From UBA6168 sp964643005 (lineage in GTDB: Bacteria; Bacteroidota; Bacteroidia; Chitinophagales; Saprospiraceae): a stretch of 8,287 nucleotides of DNA. The first letter of the stretch is position 1. The number at the start of each line of letters is the position of its first letter. The position numbers and the translations under genes are program-made. The stretch is taken from contig CAZXQI010000142.1 in the NCBI GenBank assembly GCA_964643005.1, positions 1-8,287 of the forward strand, read 5' to 3'. The notes beneath the pieces were generated by a model that saw only the letters and a list, made by a program, of their open reading frames with translations, ran no database searches and was not told the origin of the DNA. Shown here piece after piece: positions 1-6,987 of this stretch.

Positions 1-7
1 AAATTCG

Positions 8-37
8 TTGTTTAAAGCTCTGTTCTCATTTTTTTTG
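8..37 (+). promoter_or_regulatory. Possible Bacteroidota-type promoter for the TPR-CHAT gene
   Basis: A TTG at 8-10 and TTTTTTTG at 30-37 are separated by 19 bases, matching the spacing of the Bacteroidota -33 (TTTG) and -7 (TAnnTTTG) elements. The first two bases of the -7 box are TT rather than TA, so the match is imperfect. Transcription would start near 44 and leave a leader of about 50 bases. A small inverted repeat, TTTGC (34-38) and GCAAA (45-49), spans the predicted start. Confidence 0.4.
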
Positions 38-45
38 CGGGAATG

Positions 46-53
46 CAAAGGTG
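46..53 (-). promoter_or_regulatory. Possible -7 element firing leftward out of the window
   Basis: Read on the minus strand this is CACCTTTG, one base off the Bacteroidota TAnnTTTG -7 consensus. TTTC lies 19 bases upstream at the -33 position. It would drive a minus-strand gene left of the window, with its start near 39. No coding region can be seen on that side within the window, so this rests on motif resemblance alone. Confidence 0.25.
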
Positions 54-94
54 ATTGATAATTTTGACTTCTGAAAATAGCTTATTTTCCCAAC

Positions 95-3000
95 ATGAGA
101 TGGCTTTCCTTATTTATTGCGCTCCTTTTTATCTGCGTCGAAACGGCGACCGCACAGCAGGAGGAATTGGCATTGGCCGCAAAATACAACCGGCAAGCAG
201 ACAGTCTCAGCAATTTGTCCAATTACAAAGAAGCCATCCTTTCGCGCAAAAAAGCCCTCAACATTTACCAAAACTCAAAGCCCGTTCCCTTCGACTTTGT
301 CGTCATGGAATACCGAAGCCTGGGAGTTTACTACCGCCGTCTGGGCAAGCTTCAGGACAGCGAATACCACCAGCGAAGAGCCGTAGAACTTGCAGAACAG
401 CATCTAAACTCTAAGCATCCCGAACTGGCCAGAGCCTTCAACAGTTACGGCATTTATTTTCTCACTCTGGGAAAGTTTGAGCAGGCTCTGGACTATCTGA
501 ATAAAAGTTTAGCTATCAACCAAAAATGGAATCCCGCGGATATGGCCGACAACCTCAACAACCTCGGCGTCCTCTACGGCAATATGGGCGAATATGAAAA
601 AGCCCTCGACTACTACGTCCAGGCCAAAGAAATCAGCCTGGCCGGCAGCGGTTTGTGGAACTTAAAAATCGTAGATAATTTCATTAATCTCGGAGCGGTC
701 AGCTCTCAGTTGGGCGACTACGATCAGGCCCTGGCCTATTTAGATACCTCCTTGTTGGTGCTGGACAGCCTCCTGCCTGCCAGGCATCCCAACTTTGCAA
801 GCGTCTATAACAACATAGGCGCAGTTTACAATATCAAGGGCGATTACCGCGAGGCCATCCACTATTTTGACAAGGCCATCACTTGCAATCAGGCCAATCA
901 GGACTCTCCCGAAATTGCCAACATCTACGCCAACATCGGCCTGCTGTCCATGGACAGAGGAAACCTCGACAAGGCGCTGCTGTACTTTCAACAGGCTTAC
1001 AATATTCGCTTGACCTATTTCGGCTCCAATCATCCGCAGGTAGCCCGAATCTGCAACTATCTCGGCGCCTGCCACCTCCAAAAGAAAAATCTCCAGACGG
1101 CATTCGACTGGTTTTCAAAGGCTTATGAGATACTCCGTTCATTACAGGCCAGCGACCCCGCCGACCTTTCGGAAAGCCTGAGCAACATGGGTTTGTATTT
1201 TGAAAAAATGGGCAATCCCAAAGAGGCGCTAAAACACTACAACGATGCGCTGAAAGCCTTAGGCAAAAGACAAAACGAGTACAATCCCGACATCGCCAAT
1301 CTTTATATCCGCATCGGGAAAGCCCAGCTCGAAAAAGCTCAGCCCGACACAGCCCTTATTTTTTTTCAAAAAGCTTTGGATATCCATCGCCATGTTTTCG
1401 GCTCAAAGCATCCGGAGGTTTCCCGCGCTTACGCTCTAATCGCCGAAGCCTGTTTCCCCGATGAGGCCTGCGTGATGGAGTATTGCGACTCCGCCTTCGC
1501 CGCCGTCCATTTTCAGGCTGAGCCAGAGCCGAATTTTGCGGAAGTGACTTCGCCCTTAGCGCTGTTGGAAGTCCTGCAAATAAAGGGCGTCCTACTCCAC
1601 CGCTTTTTCACAGAGACAAAAGACATAGCCAGTCTGAAGCAGGCCGATCAGGTCTATCAGCAGGCTATTCAACTCATTGATTTTATAAAATCTACCTTAG
1701 AGGAACCAGGCTCCCGTCAGGCGCTGCTCGACAATTTCTTTCTCCTCTACGAAGACGCCATAGCCGTAAAATGCGATTTAGAAGCTGCGACAAAAGAACA
1801 ATCCTACTTGTACGAGGCTTTCAACATCTCCGAAAAAAGCAGCGCAGTGCTATTGCTCGAAGCCCTGCAATCCATTGATGCAGAACAGTTTGAAGGCCTC
1901 CCCGACAGCCTGGTCAAATTGGAAAGGAATCTGAAAATCGACCTGGCATTTTATGAAAAAGAACAATTTGAAGAAGAATTGTTGGGCTATAAAGCCGACC
2001 CAAAAAAATTGAACCGACTGTCGGCCAAAATTTTTGAACTTCAAAAAAAGTACTCGGAGCTGATGGATGTGTTCAGAGATAAATACCCCCATTATTTTAG
2101 TTTAAAATATGCTCCGAAAATTGTCTCCGTTCCCGAAATCCAGAAAAACTTATTGAAAAAAGACCAGTCTATGCTGGCGTATTTCGTAGGAGAATCCAAC
2201 CTGTTCGCCTTCGTTATTTCAAAAGATCGCTTTGACGTCGTCCCCATCAAAAAGGAATTTCCCTTAGAAATCTGGGTGGAGGAATTTCGGAACAGCATTT
2301 TCCGCTACAATCCGCTCAGCAAAGAAGTGGAATACCTAAATCAGAAATACGCCAACATCGGATTCGAACTGTACCAGTTGATTTTCGAGCCGGTCAAAAG
2401 CCGCCTGAACAGCAGGAATGTAATCATCATCCCCGGCGGCGTACTGGGCTATCTGCCCTTTGACGCCCTGCTTTCCGCCCCGACGGAAGATTACGGCGCC
2501 TTCGACAGTTACCCGTTTTTGATCCATGACTTTCAGTTCAGCTATAGTTACTCGGCTTCTCTGTTGAAGGAAATGACCGGCCAGCGAAACGCCTGGAAGA
2601 GAGGCGGGTTCACGGCCTTTGCGCCTTCCTACTCCGGCGACTCTCTCGCGCTGAGGAGCAGCCCTTTACGCGCCGTCTTAGGTCAGCTTCGCTTCAATAT
2701 TCCGGAGGCGGTCGCCATTCAGAAGATCATGGGTGGCAGAGCCTTCACCGACACCTCGGCCACCGGCGAAAACTTTCAGCGCTACGCTCCCCAGGCGGGA
2801 ATTCTCCATTTGGCCGCCCACGCCAAATCCAACGACGAGCACGGCGAATACTCCTATCTGGCCTTTTACCAGACCACCAACTCGACCAAAAACGATTTGG
2901 TTTTTGTGAAAGACCTTTACACCATGCGCATCCGCGCCGCCTTAGTGGTGTTGAGCGCCTGCGAAACCGGCGTCGGCGAATTGCAGAGGGGCGAGGGAAT

Positions 3001-3373
3001 CGTCAGCTTGTCCAGAGGATTTTCCTATGCCGGCGCTTCTGGAATCGTCACCACGCTCTGGAGCATTGACGACAACGCCTCGGCAGAAATCATGGAAAGT
3101 TTTTATCAAAATCTAAAAACAGGGGAAGCTATTGACGAAGCTCTGCGGGCGGCCAAAATCGCATTTTTACAAAAGAAAAAAGGCACAAATGCCATTCACC
3201 CGCTGTACTGGGCAGCCTTTGTGCCGGTGGGCGACACCTCGCCTTTCAGCTTCGGCTGGGGAACCTGGATGCTTTGGGGGTTCGCTTCCGCTGCCGCCCT
3301 CCTCCTTTTTTTTATTTGGAAAAAATGGCTACACAAAAAAAAGCCTGGCGTCGCCGCTAAACCAGGCGTTTAA
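95..3373 (+). CDS. Exported TPR-CHAT caspase-like peptidase with C-terminal membrane anchor
   Basis: Predicted 1092-residue clan CD cysteine peptidase of the CHAT family fused to a protein-binding TPR array; target unknown. A signal peptide covers residues 1-20 (hydrophobic core 4-15, probable cleavage after Ala20 in the ATA|QQ context). TPRs run from about 28 to 477 in a mostly 42-residue register, several units opening with the HP-x-x-A pattern of kinesin-light-chain repeats. A helical linker spans about 480-660. The C-terminal part, from about 665, holds the CHAT domain with the histidine motif LHLAAHA (His905, His909), the cysteine motif LSACET (Cys956) and a closing HPLYWAAF motif. Both catalytic residues are present, so it is probably active. 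A hydrophobic segment at about 1057-1075 precedes a Lys-rich tail, predicting TPR and CHAT domains outside and the tail in the cytoplasm. No Shine-Dalgarno is seen at the ATG; the start is chosen because it supplies the signal peptide. The stop overlaps that of the convergent peptidase gene. Family and topology are fairly secure; role is not. Confidence 0.93.
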   Translation: MRWLSLFIALLFICVETATAQQEELALAAKYNRQADSLSNLSNYKEAILSRKKALNIYQNSKPVPFDFVVMEYRSLGVYYRRLGKLQDSEYHQRRAVELAEQHLNSKHPELARAFNSYGIYFLTLGKFEQALDYLNKSLAINQKWNPADMADNLNNLGVLYGNMGEYEKALDYYVQAKEISLAGSGLWNLKIVDNFINLGAVSSQLGDYDQALAYLDTSLLVLDSLLPARHPNFASVYNNIGAVYNIKGDYREAIHYFDKAITCNQANQDSPEIANIYANIGLLSMDRGNLDKALLYFQQAYNIRLTYFGSNHPQVARICNYLGACHLQKKNLQTAFDWFSKAYEILRSLQASDPADLSESLSNMGLYFEKMGNPKEALKHYNDALKALGKRQNEYNPDIANLYIRIGKAQLEKAQPDTALIFFQKALDIHRHVFGSKHPEVSRAYALIAEACFPDEACVMEYCDSAFAAVHFQAEPEPNFAEVTSPLALLEVLQIKGVLLHRFFTETKDIASLKQADQVYQQAIQLIDFIKSTLEEPGSRQALLDNFFLLYEDAIAVKCDLEAATKEQSYLYEAFNISEKSSAVLLLEALQSIDAEQFEGLPDSLVKLERNLKIDLAFYEKEQFEEELLGYKADPKKLNRLSAKIFELQKKYSELMDVFRDKYPHYFSLKYAPKIVSVPEIQKNLLKKDQSMLAYFVGESNLFAFVISKDRFDVVPIKKEFPLEIWVEEFRNSIFRYNPLSKEVEYLNQKYANIGFELYQLIFEPVKSRLNSRNVIIIPGGVLGYLPFDALLSAPTEDYGAFDSYPFLIHDFQFSYSYSASLLKEMTGQRNAWKRGGFTAFAPSYSGDSLALRSSPLRAVLGQLRFNIPEAVAIQKIMGGRAFTDTSATGENFQRYAPQAGILHLAAHAKSNDEHGEYSYLAFYQTTNSTKNDLVFVKDLYTMRIRAALVVLSACETGVGELQRGEGIVSLSRGFSYAGASGIVTTLWSIDDNASAEIMESFYQNLKTGEAIDEALRAAKIAFLQKKKGTNAIHPLYWAAFVPVGDTSPFSFGWGTWMLWGFASAAALLLFFIWKKWLHKKKPGVAAKPGV
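3335..3367 (-). terminator. Intrinsic terminator of the C40 peptidase gene, inside the CHAT coding region
   Basis: Read on the minus strand, shortly after the peptidase stop codon, GCCTGG (3367-3362) pairs with CCAGGC (3348-3343) across a 13-base loop and is followed at once by eight T residues (3342-3335). This is the classic form of a Rho-independent terminator. The whole element lies within the last codons of the opposing TPR-CHAT gene. On the plus strand only a short GTTTAA follows the stem, so it would be weak in that direction. Confidence 0.8.
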
Positions 3374-4575
3374 TCCTGAAGAGCCGTTGCCCTGACATAG
3401 TAAGGCGAATCCTTCAGGCTGATCACGCCGTTTCTCCCTTCCTGCCCAATGACCCGCTTAGCTCTGATATATGTGTTCAGCCGGCTTTCAGCAAAGTCCG
3501 GGTCGCCCCGTCGTAAGCTCTGAATCTGCACCCGTTCCGAGGCATGGATAATCTTTCCATCGCCGAGATAAATAGCTACGTGGCTTATTCTCTCCTTCTT
3601 TTCTCCCTCCGCTTTTTGTCCAAAGTAGAGCAGGTCGCCCGGCAGCAGTTGGGAGAAGTCGGCATCCGATTCAACGAGCTTGCCCACCATCGCCTGCTGA
3701 CTGGCATCGCGGGGCAACTGGATGCCATTCAGGTAAAAAGCCATTTTTGTAAAACCGCTGCAATCCATTCCCTTGCCGGATGTGCCGCCCCAGAGATAAG
3801 GCCGTCCCATCATTTCACGGGCGGAGGCGAGGATGTGCCCGGCATCCGGTTTTTGCGTTTCCAGCCAGGAGGGCAAATCCATTAGGACAGAACTTTTTAC
3901 AAAACCCTCTCGTCCGTCCGGCAGGCCTGTTTTTATAAAATTTCCCTGATATCCAATGTTTTGTAAAATATTCCCGGCCAGCAGGTCGGAGACTTTTTGT
4001 CCCGATTCAGAAGGGCTTTCATAAACAAAAGCGTAGTCCTCTAAGCAAATCACTTTGGGCGCAGCCATCCATTTCTGCCAATGGCTCTCCTCCATCAGCT
4101 CAAATCCTCCCCCATCCATCCAGCCCAAATAGTCGTCGGGCGTCTGCACGAGATAAAAGCCGGCTTCTTTTTTCCAAATCCTCAATGGCGTACCCAACAG
4201 CGCCTGCGTCGCCAGTTCCGCCGAATGAGCGGGCCTTGAGCGGATATTGCCAACCGATACCGAGACGACACCCCAATGCCGTCCTTTCAACTCCGCCGAT
4301 GGCAATACTATCAGGCTGTCCGTCAGCTTCAGTTGGGCGGCATTCAATTTTTCTAACAATGCTGCTTTTGCCTCCGGTAGATTGGTTTCGCCCTTTAGCA
4401 ATACCGCATTTCCTTTGGAGATTACCTCCGCCTGAAACAGAGCCACGCGCTTGTCGGGCGCGAACTCTTTTTGTACCTCTTCCACGAATTGTCCGGCATT
4501 TTGCAGAGCAGCTTCGTTTTGACAGGCCGTCATCAGGATGAATAGCAGGGAGGAAAATACTATCGTTCGTTGCAT
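3370..4575 (-). CDS. SH3b-NlpC/P60 (C40) cell-wall peptidase lipoprotein, YkfC-like
   Basis: A 401-residue lipoprotein predicted to cut peptide stems of peptidoglycan, most likely the gamma-D-glutamyl-diamino acid bond as in YkfC-type enzymes, during wall turnover or muropeptide recycling. The signal peptide ends in the lipobox LMTAC with lipidated Cys18. Residues of about 25-105 form an N-terminal domain of the type seen in related Bacteroidota C40 proteins. Two SH3b-like domains follow (about 105-165 and 172-235). The NlpC/P60 domain occupies about 245-370, with the catalytic triad visible as Cys272 (in MDCSGF), His332 (in SHVAIYLG) and His344 (in IIHAS). It lies 55 bp downstream of tex on the same strand without a clear terminator or promoter between, suggesting co-transcription. 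Its stop codon overlaps that of the convergent CHAT gene. Family assignment is secure; exact bond specificity is inferred. Confidence 0.93.
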   Translation of the reverse strand: MQRTIVFSSLLFILMTACQNEAALQNAGQFVEEVQKEFAPDKRVALFQAEVISKGNAVLLKGETNLPEAKAALLEKLNAAQLKLTDSLIVLPSAELKGRHWGVVSVSVGNIRSRPAHSAELATQALLGTPLRIWKKEAGFYLVQTPDDYLGWMDGGGFELMEESHWQKWMAAPKVICLEDYAFVYESPSESGQKVSDLLAGNILQNIGYQGNFIKTGLPDGREGFVKSSVLMDLPSWLETQKPDAGHILASAREMMGRPYLWGGTSGKGMDCSGFTKMAFYLNGIQLPRDASQQAMVGKLVESDADFSQLLPGDLLYFGQKAEGEKKERISHVAIYLGDGKIIHASERVQIQSLRRGDPDFAESRLNTYIRAKRVIGQEGRNGVISLKDSPYYVRATALQD

Positions 4576-4630
4576 GGTATGAGTGATTTTTTACATTGGC
4601 CGTTTTATTTAAAACATCCCAGGTCAGGCA

Positions 4631-6757
4631 TTATTGGCTGGCCGCCTGCTTCATGGATAGCATGATTCGCTTTCTTGCCATATCCACTTCCACCACTTTT
4701 ACGGTCACTTCCTGGTTGAGGCGCACCACATCGGCGGGATTTTTAACAAACTTATTGGCTAACTGGGAGATATGCACCATCCCGTCCTGTTTTACGCCGA
4801 TGTTGACAAAAGCGCCGAAATTGGTAATGTTGGTGACGATGCCCGGCAGCGACATCCCCACTTCTAAGTCTTCGATGCTGTGGACATTGCCAAACTCAAA
4901 CGCCTTTGCCTCGCCCCTCGGGTCTAAGCCCGGCTTATCTAATTCCTTCAGGATGTCCGCCAAAGTGGGAAGGCCGGCCTTTTCGGTAATGTATTTTTTC
5001 AAATCAATTTGCTTACGCAATTCCGCTTTTTCAATCAGTTCGGGTACCGAGGCGCCGAGGTCAGCGGCCATTTTCTCCACAATATGATAGCTCTCCGGAT
5101 GGACGGCCGTATTGTCTAGCGGGTTGGCGCCTTCCCTGATGCGCAGAAATCCGGCGCATTGTTCAAAAGATTTTTCTCCCATTCTGGGCACTTTTTTCAG
5201 CGCCGCCCGACTGTTAAACTGCCCGTTCTCGCTTCGAAACTGTACAATATTCTGCGCTAAGCTCGGGCCGAGGCCGGAAATATAGGTCAGCAACTGGCTG
5301 CTCGCCGTGTTCAGGTTCACGCCGACGGCATTGACGCAACTCTCCACCGTGCGGTCGAGGCTCTCCCGGAGTTTGGTTTGGTTGACGTCGTGCTGGTACT
5401 GTCCAACGCCAATGCTCTTTGCGTCAATTTTCACCAATTCAGCCAGGGGATCCATCAGCCGCCTGCCGATGGAGACAGCTCCCCGGACGGTCAGGTCTTT
5501 GTCGGGAAATTCTTCTCTTGCCAGCTCTGAGGCTGAGTAGATGGAAGCTCCCGCCTCATTGACCATAAAAATCTGTACGGGCGTATTGAATTTTATTTTT
5601 TTGCAAAAATCCATTGTCTCTCGGCCTGCCGTACCGTTGCCGATAGCTAATGCCTTTATGCCGTATTCATCTACTAAGGCTTCTAAGCTTCGCCCCGCCA
5701 TCCATTCATCCGCATTGGGCGGGTGCGGAAAAATGGCTGTGTGGTAGAGCAGGTCTCCATTTTCATTGAGCGCCACTACTTTACAGCCCGTGCGGAAGCC
5801 GGGGTCAATGCCCAACACCCTTTGCTGACCCAATGGAGGAGAGAGCAGCAATTGCCGCAGATTTTCCGCAAAAACCCGAATAGCTTCGGCATCCGCCTTC
5901 TCTTTGGCCTCCGTGCGAAACTCGGTCTCAATGCCCGGGGCGAGCAGGCGCTCGTAGCTGTCGCGCAGCGCCAGTTTGACCTGGTTGCCCGCCTCTCCCT
6001 TGCCCTTTAGGAAGAGTTGTTCCAAACGGTATAGAATTTCCTCCGAATCCGGCGCAATGTTCAGCCGGAGGAATCCCTCGTCTTCTCCCCTCCTCATCGC
6101 TAAGAGTCGGTGGGAGGGGCAGTTTTTCAAAGGCTCCGAAAAGGCAAAATAGTCCCGGTATTTTGCGCCTTCCTCCTCTTTTCCTCTCGCCACTTTCGAG
6201 CTGATTTGGGCGCCCTTTTTAAAAGCGTGGCGCACCCGCTGGCGGGCGGTTTCGTCCTCCGCTATCCACTCGGCAATGATATCTCTGGCGCCCTGTAGGG
6301 CGTCTTCAAGGATAGGAACTTCCTCCGTGATGAAGCCGGCGGCCAGTCCCTCTATGTCTGATATTTTTTGTTCAAAAATGGAAGTTGCAAGCGGCTCCAA
6401 ACCTCTCTCGCGAGCCGCGGAGGCGCGCGTCTTCCGCTTAGGCTTGTAAGGCAGATAAATGTCTTCCAGCTCCACGGGATTCCAGCAGCCTTCAATGCGC
6501 CTGCGAAGTTCGTCCGTGAGTTTTCCCTGTTCTTCAATGGTTTTCAGAACGGTTTCCCTCCGCTTGTCCAGTTCCTGCAATTTTTTCAGTTCCTGTTGTA
6601 TTTCCGCAATTTCCACCTCGTCTAAGGAACCTGTAGATTCCTTGCGGTAGCGGGCGATAAAGGGAATGGTCGCTCCGTCTTCCAACAGTTCCACCGTGTT
6701 TTCAACTTTTTTAAAAGGAAGGTTTAAAGCCGCAGCTATTAATTGAGGATAATGCAT
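4631..6757 (-). CDS. tex: RNA-binding transcription accessory protein Tex
   Basis: Tex is a conserved cytoplasmic S1-domain protein related to eukaryotic Spt6. It binds RNA and acts at transcription, though its exact molecular job is unsettled. The 708-residue product has the family's usual length and order. An N-terminal helical Tex domain begins right after the start (PQLIAAALNLPF, then GATIPFIARYRKE). A YqgF/RNase H-like domain carries GIDPGFRTG with Asp318. The family motif IGNGTAGRET follows. Helix-hairpin-helix elements lie at about 483-540 (SGLGPSLAQNIVQFR, then VPRMGEKSFEQ). An S1 RNA-binding domain spans about 632-704 (PGIVTNITNFGAFVNIG to RIMLSMK). The frame stays open upstream to an ATG at 6862, but those 35 extra residues are unlike Tex and come from AT-rich leader DNA. 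The ATG at 6757 (MHYPQ) matches the family start, so I use it. Gene symbol by clear homology. Confidence 0.95.
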   Translation of the reverse strand: MHYPQLIAAALNLPFKKVENTVELLEDGATIPFIARYRKESTGSLDEVEIAEIQQELKKLQELDKRRETVLKTIEEQGKLTDELRRRIEGCWNPVELEDIYLPYKPKRKTRASAARERGLEPLATSIFEQKISDIEGLAAGFITEEVPILEDALQGARDIIAEWIAEDETARQRVRHAFKKGAQISSKVARGKEEEGAKYRDYFAFSEPLKNCPSHRLLAMRRGEDEGFLRLNIAPDSEEILYRLEQLFLKGKGEAGNQVKLALRDSYERLLAPGIETEFRTEAKEKADAEAIRVFAENLRQLLLSPPLGQQRVLGIDPGFRTGCKVVALNENGDLLYHTAIFPHPPNADEWMAGRSLEALVDEYGIKALAIGNGTAGRETMDFCKKIKFNTPVQIFMVNEAGASIYSASELAREEFPDKDLTVRGAVSIGRRLMDPLAELVKIDAKSIGVGQYQHDVNQTKLRESLDRTVESCVNAVGVNLNTASSQLLTYISGLGPSLAQNIVQFRSENGQFNSRAALKKVPRMGEKSFEQCAGFLRIREGANPLDNTAVHPESYHIVEKMAADLGASVPELIEKAELRKQIDLKKYITEKAGLPTLADILKELDKPGLDPRGEAKAFEFGNVHSIEDLEVGMSLPGIVTNITNFGAFVNIGVKQDGMVHISQLANKFVKNPADVVRLNQEVTVKVVEVDMARKRIMLSMKQAASQ

Positions 6758-6887
6758 CGTGTAAGTGTGTTTGTTTTTTTTAAAAAAATAAATGGTGCGT
6801 TCGGGAAATAATTTTTTTAAAGAAAAATGCCCATGAGTTGCTTTGTCTATGCCATTTGGCAAATCAATGCACCTTTAGTCAACATCC
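6758..6887. other. AT-rich tex leader with an 11-bp inverted repeat
   Basis: This is the space between the alanine dehydrogenase terminator and the tex start codon. It contains a perfect inverted repeat, TTTAAAAAAAT (6779-6789) and ATTTTTTTAAA (6811-6821), with a 21-base spacer, and an added T run at 6774-6778. The tex promoter must lie here, because a strong terminator precedes it. A minus-strand TATTTTTT within the repeat resembles the -7 box except for its final G, but I find no good -33 partner. A near-palindrome, GCCATTTGGC, lies at 6851-6860. No gene is visible. Confidence 0.5.
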
Positions 6888-6933
6888 AAAAACAACAGGG
6901 GCGGGCAGGAAGATTCTCCCCGCCCACCCCTGT
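6888..6933 (-). terminator. Strong intrinsic terminator of alanine dehydrogenase
   Basis: On the minus strand ACAGGGGTGGGC (6933-6922) pairs with GCCCGCCCCTGT (6906-6895), giving 12 pairs including one G-U, extendable inward by about three more. TGTTTTT (6894-6888) follows. It lies 54 bases past the alanine dehydrogenase stop. On the plus strand the same stem is followed by CCGG and eight T residues (6938-6945), so it could also work in the other direction, although no plus-strand gene leads into it. Confidence 0.85.
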
Positions 6934-6987
6934 CCGGTTTTTTTTGAAAGAAAGCGGCAAGCCGTCCCAAAACTGCGAGCCGAAATC

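Noticed and set aside
160..172. AGGAGG followed by in-frame TTG, suggesting an internal start of the CHAT gene
   Set aside because: Starting there would remove the signal peptide. Shine-Dalgarno sequences are little used by Bacteroidota, and the motif is simply the codons for Gln-Glu-Glu.
740..1142. Minus-strand open frames opposite the TPR region
   Set aside because: They mirror the repeat codons of the real gene and show no independent motifs.
95..3373. CRISPR-linked (type III-E) or gasdermin-linked CHAT protease system
   Set aside because: No CRISPR array, Cas gene or gasdermin-like gene is present in the window, and the protein has a signal peptide unlike those cytoplasmic proteases.
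4596..4612. GTTTT-AAAT-AAAAC hairpin between tex and the peptidase gene as a terminator
   Set aside because: The stem is five pairs, four of them A-T, and no T tract follows on the minus strand.
5307..6010. Plus-strand open frames opposite tex
   Set aside because: They are antisense to a well-conserved gene, lack family motifs and contain typical shadow-frame composition.
6758..6862. Upstream ATG at 6862 extending tex by 35 residues
   Set aside because: The added residues do not resemble any Tex N-terminus and derive from AT-rich leader DNA containing the inverted repeat. The ATG at 6757 gives the family's usual start.
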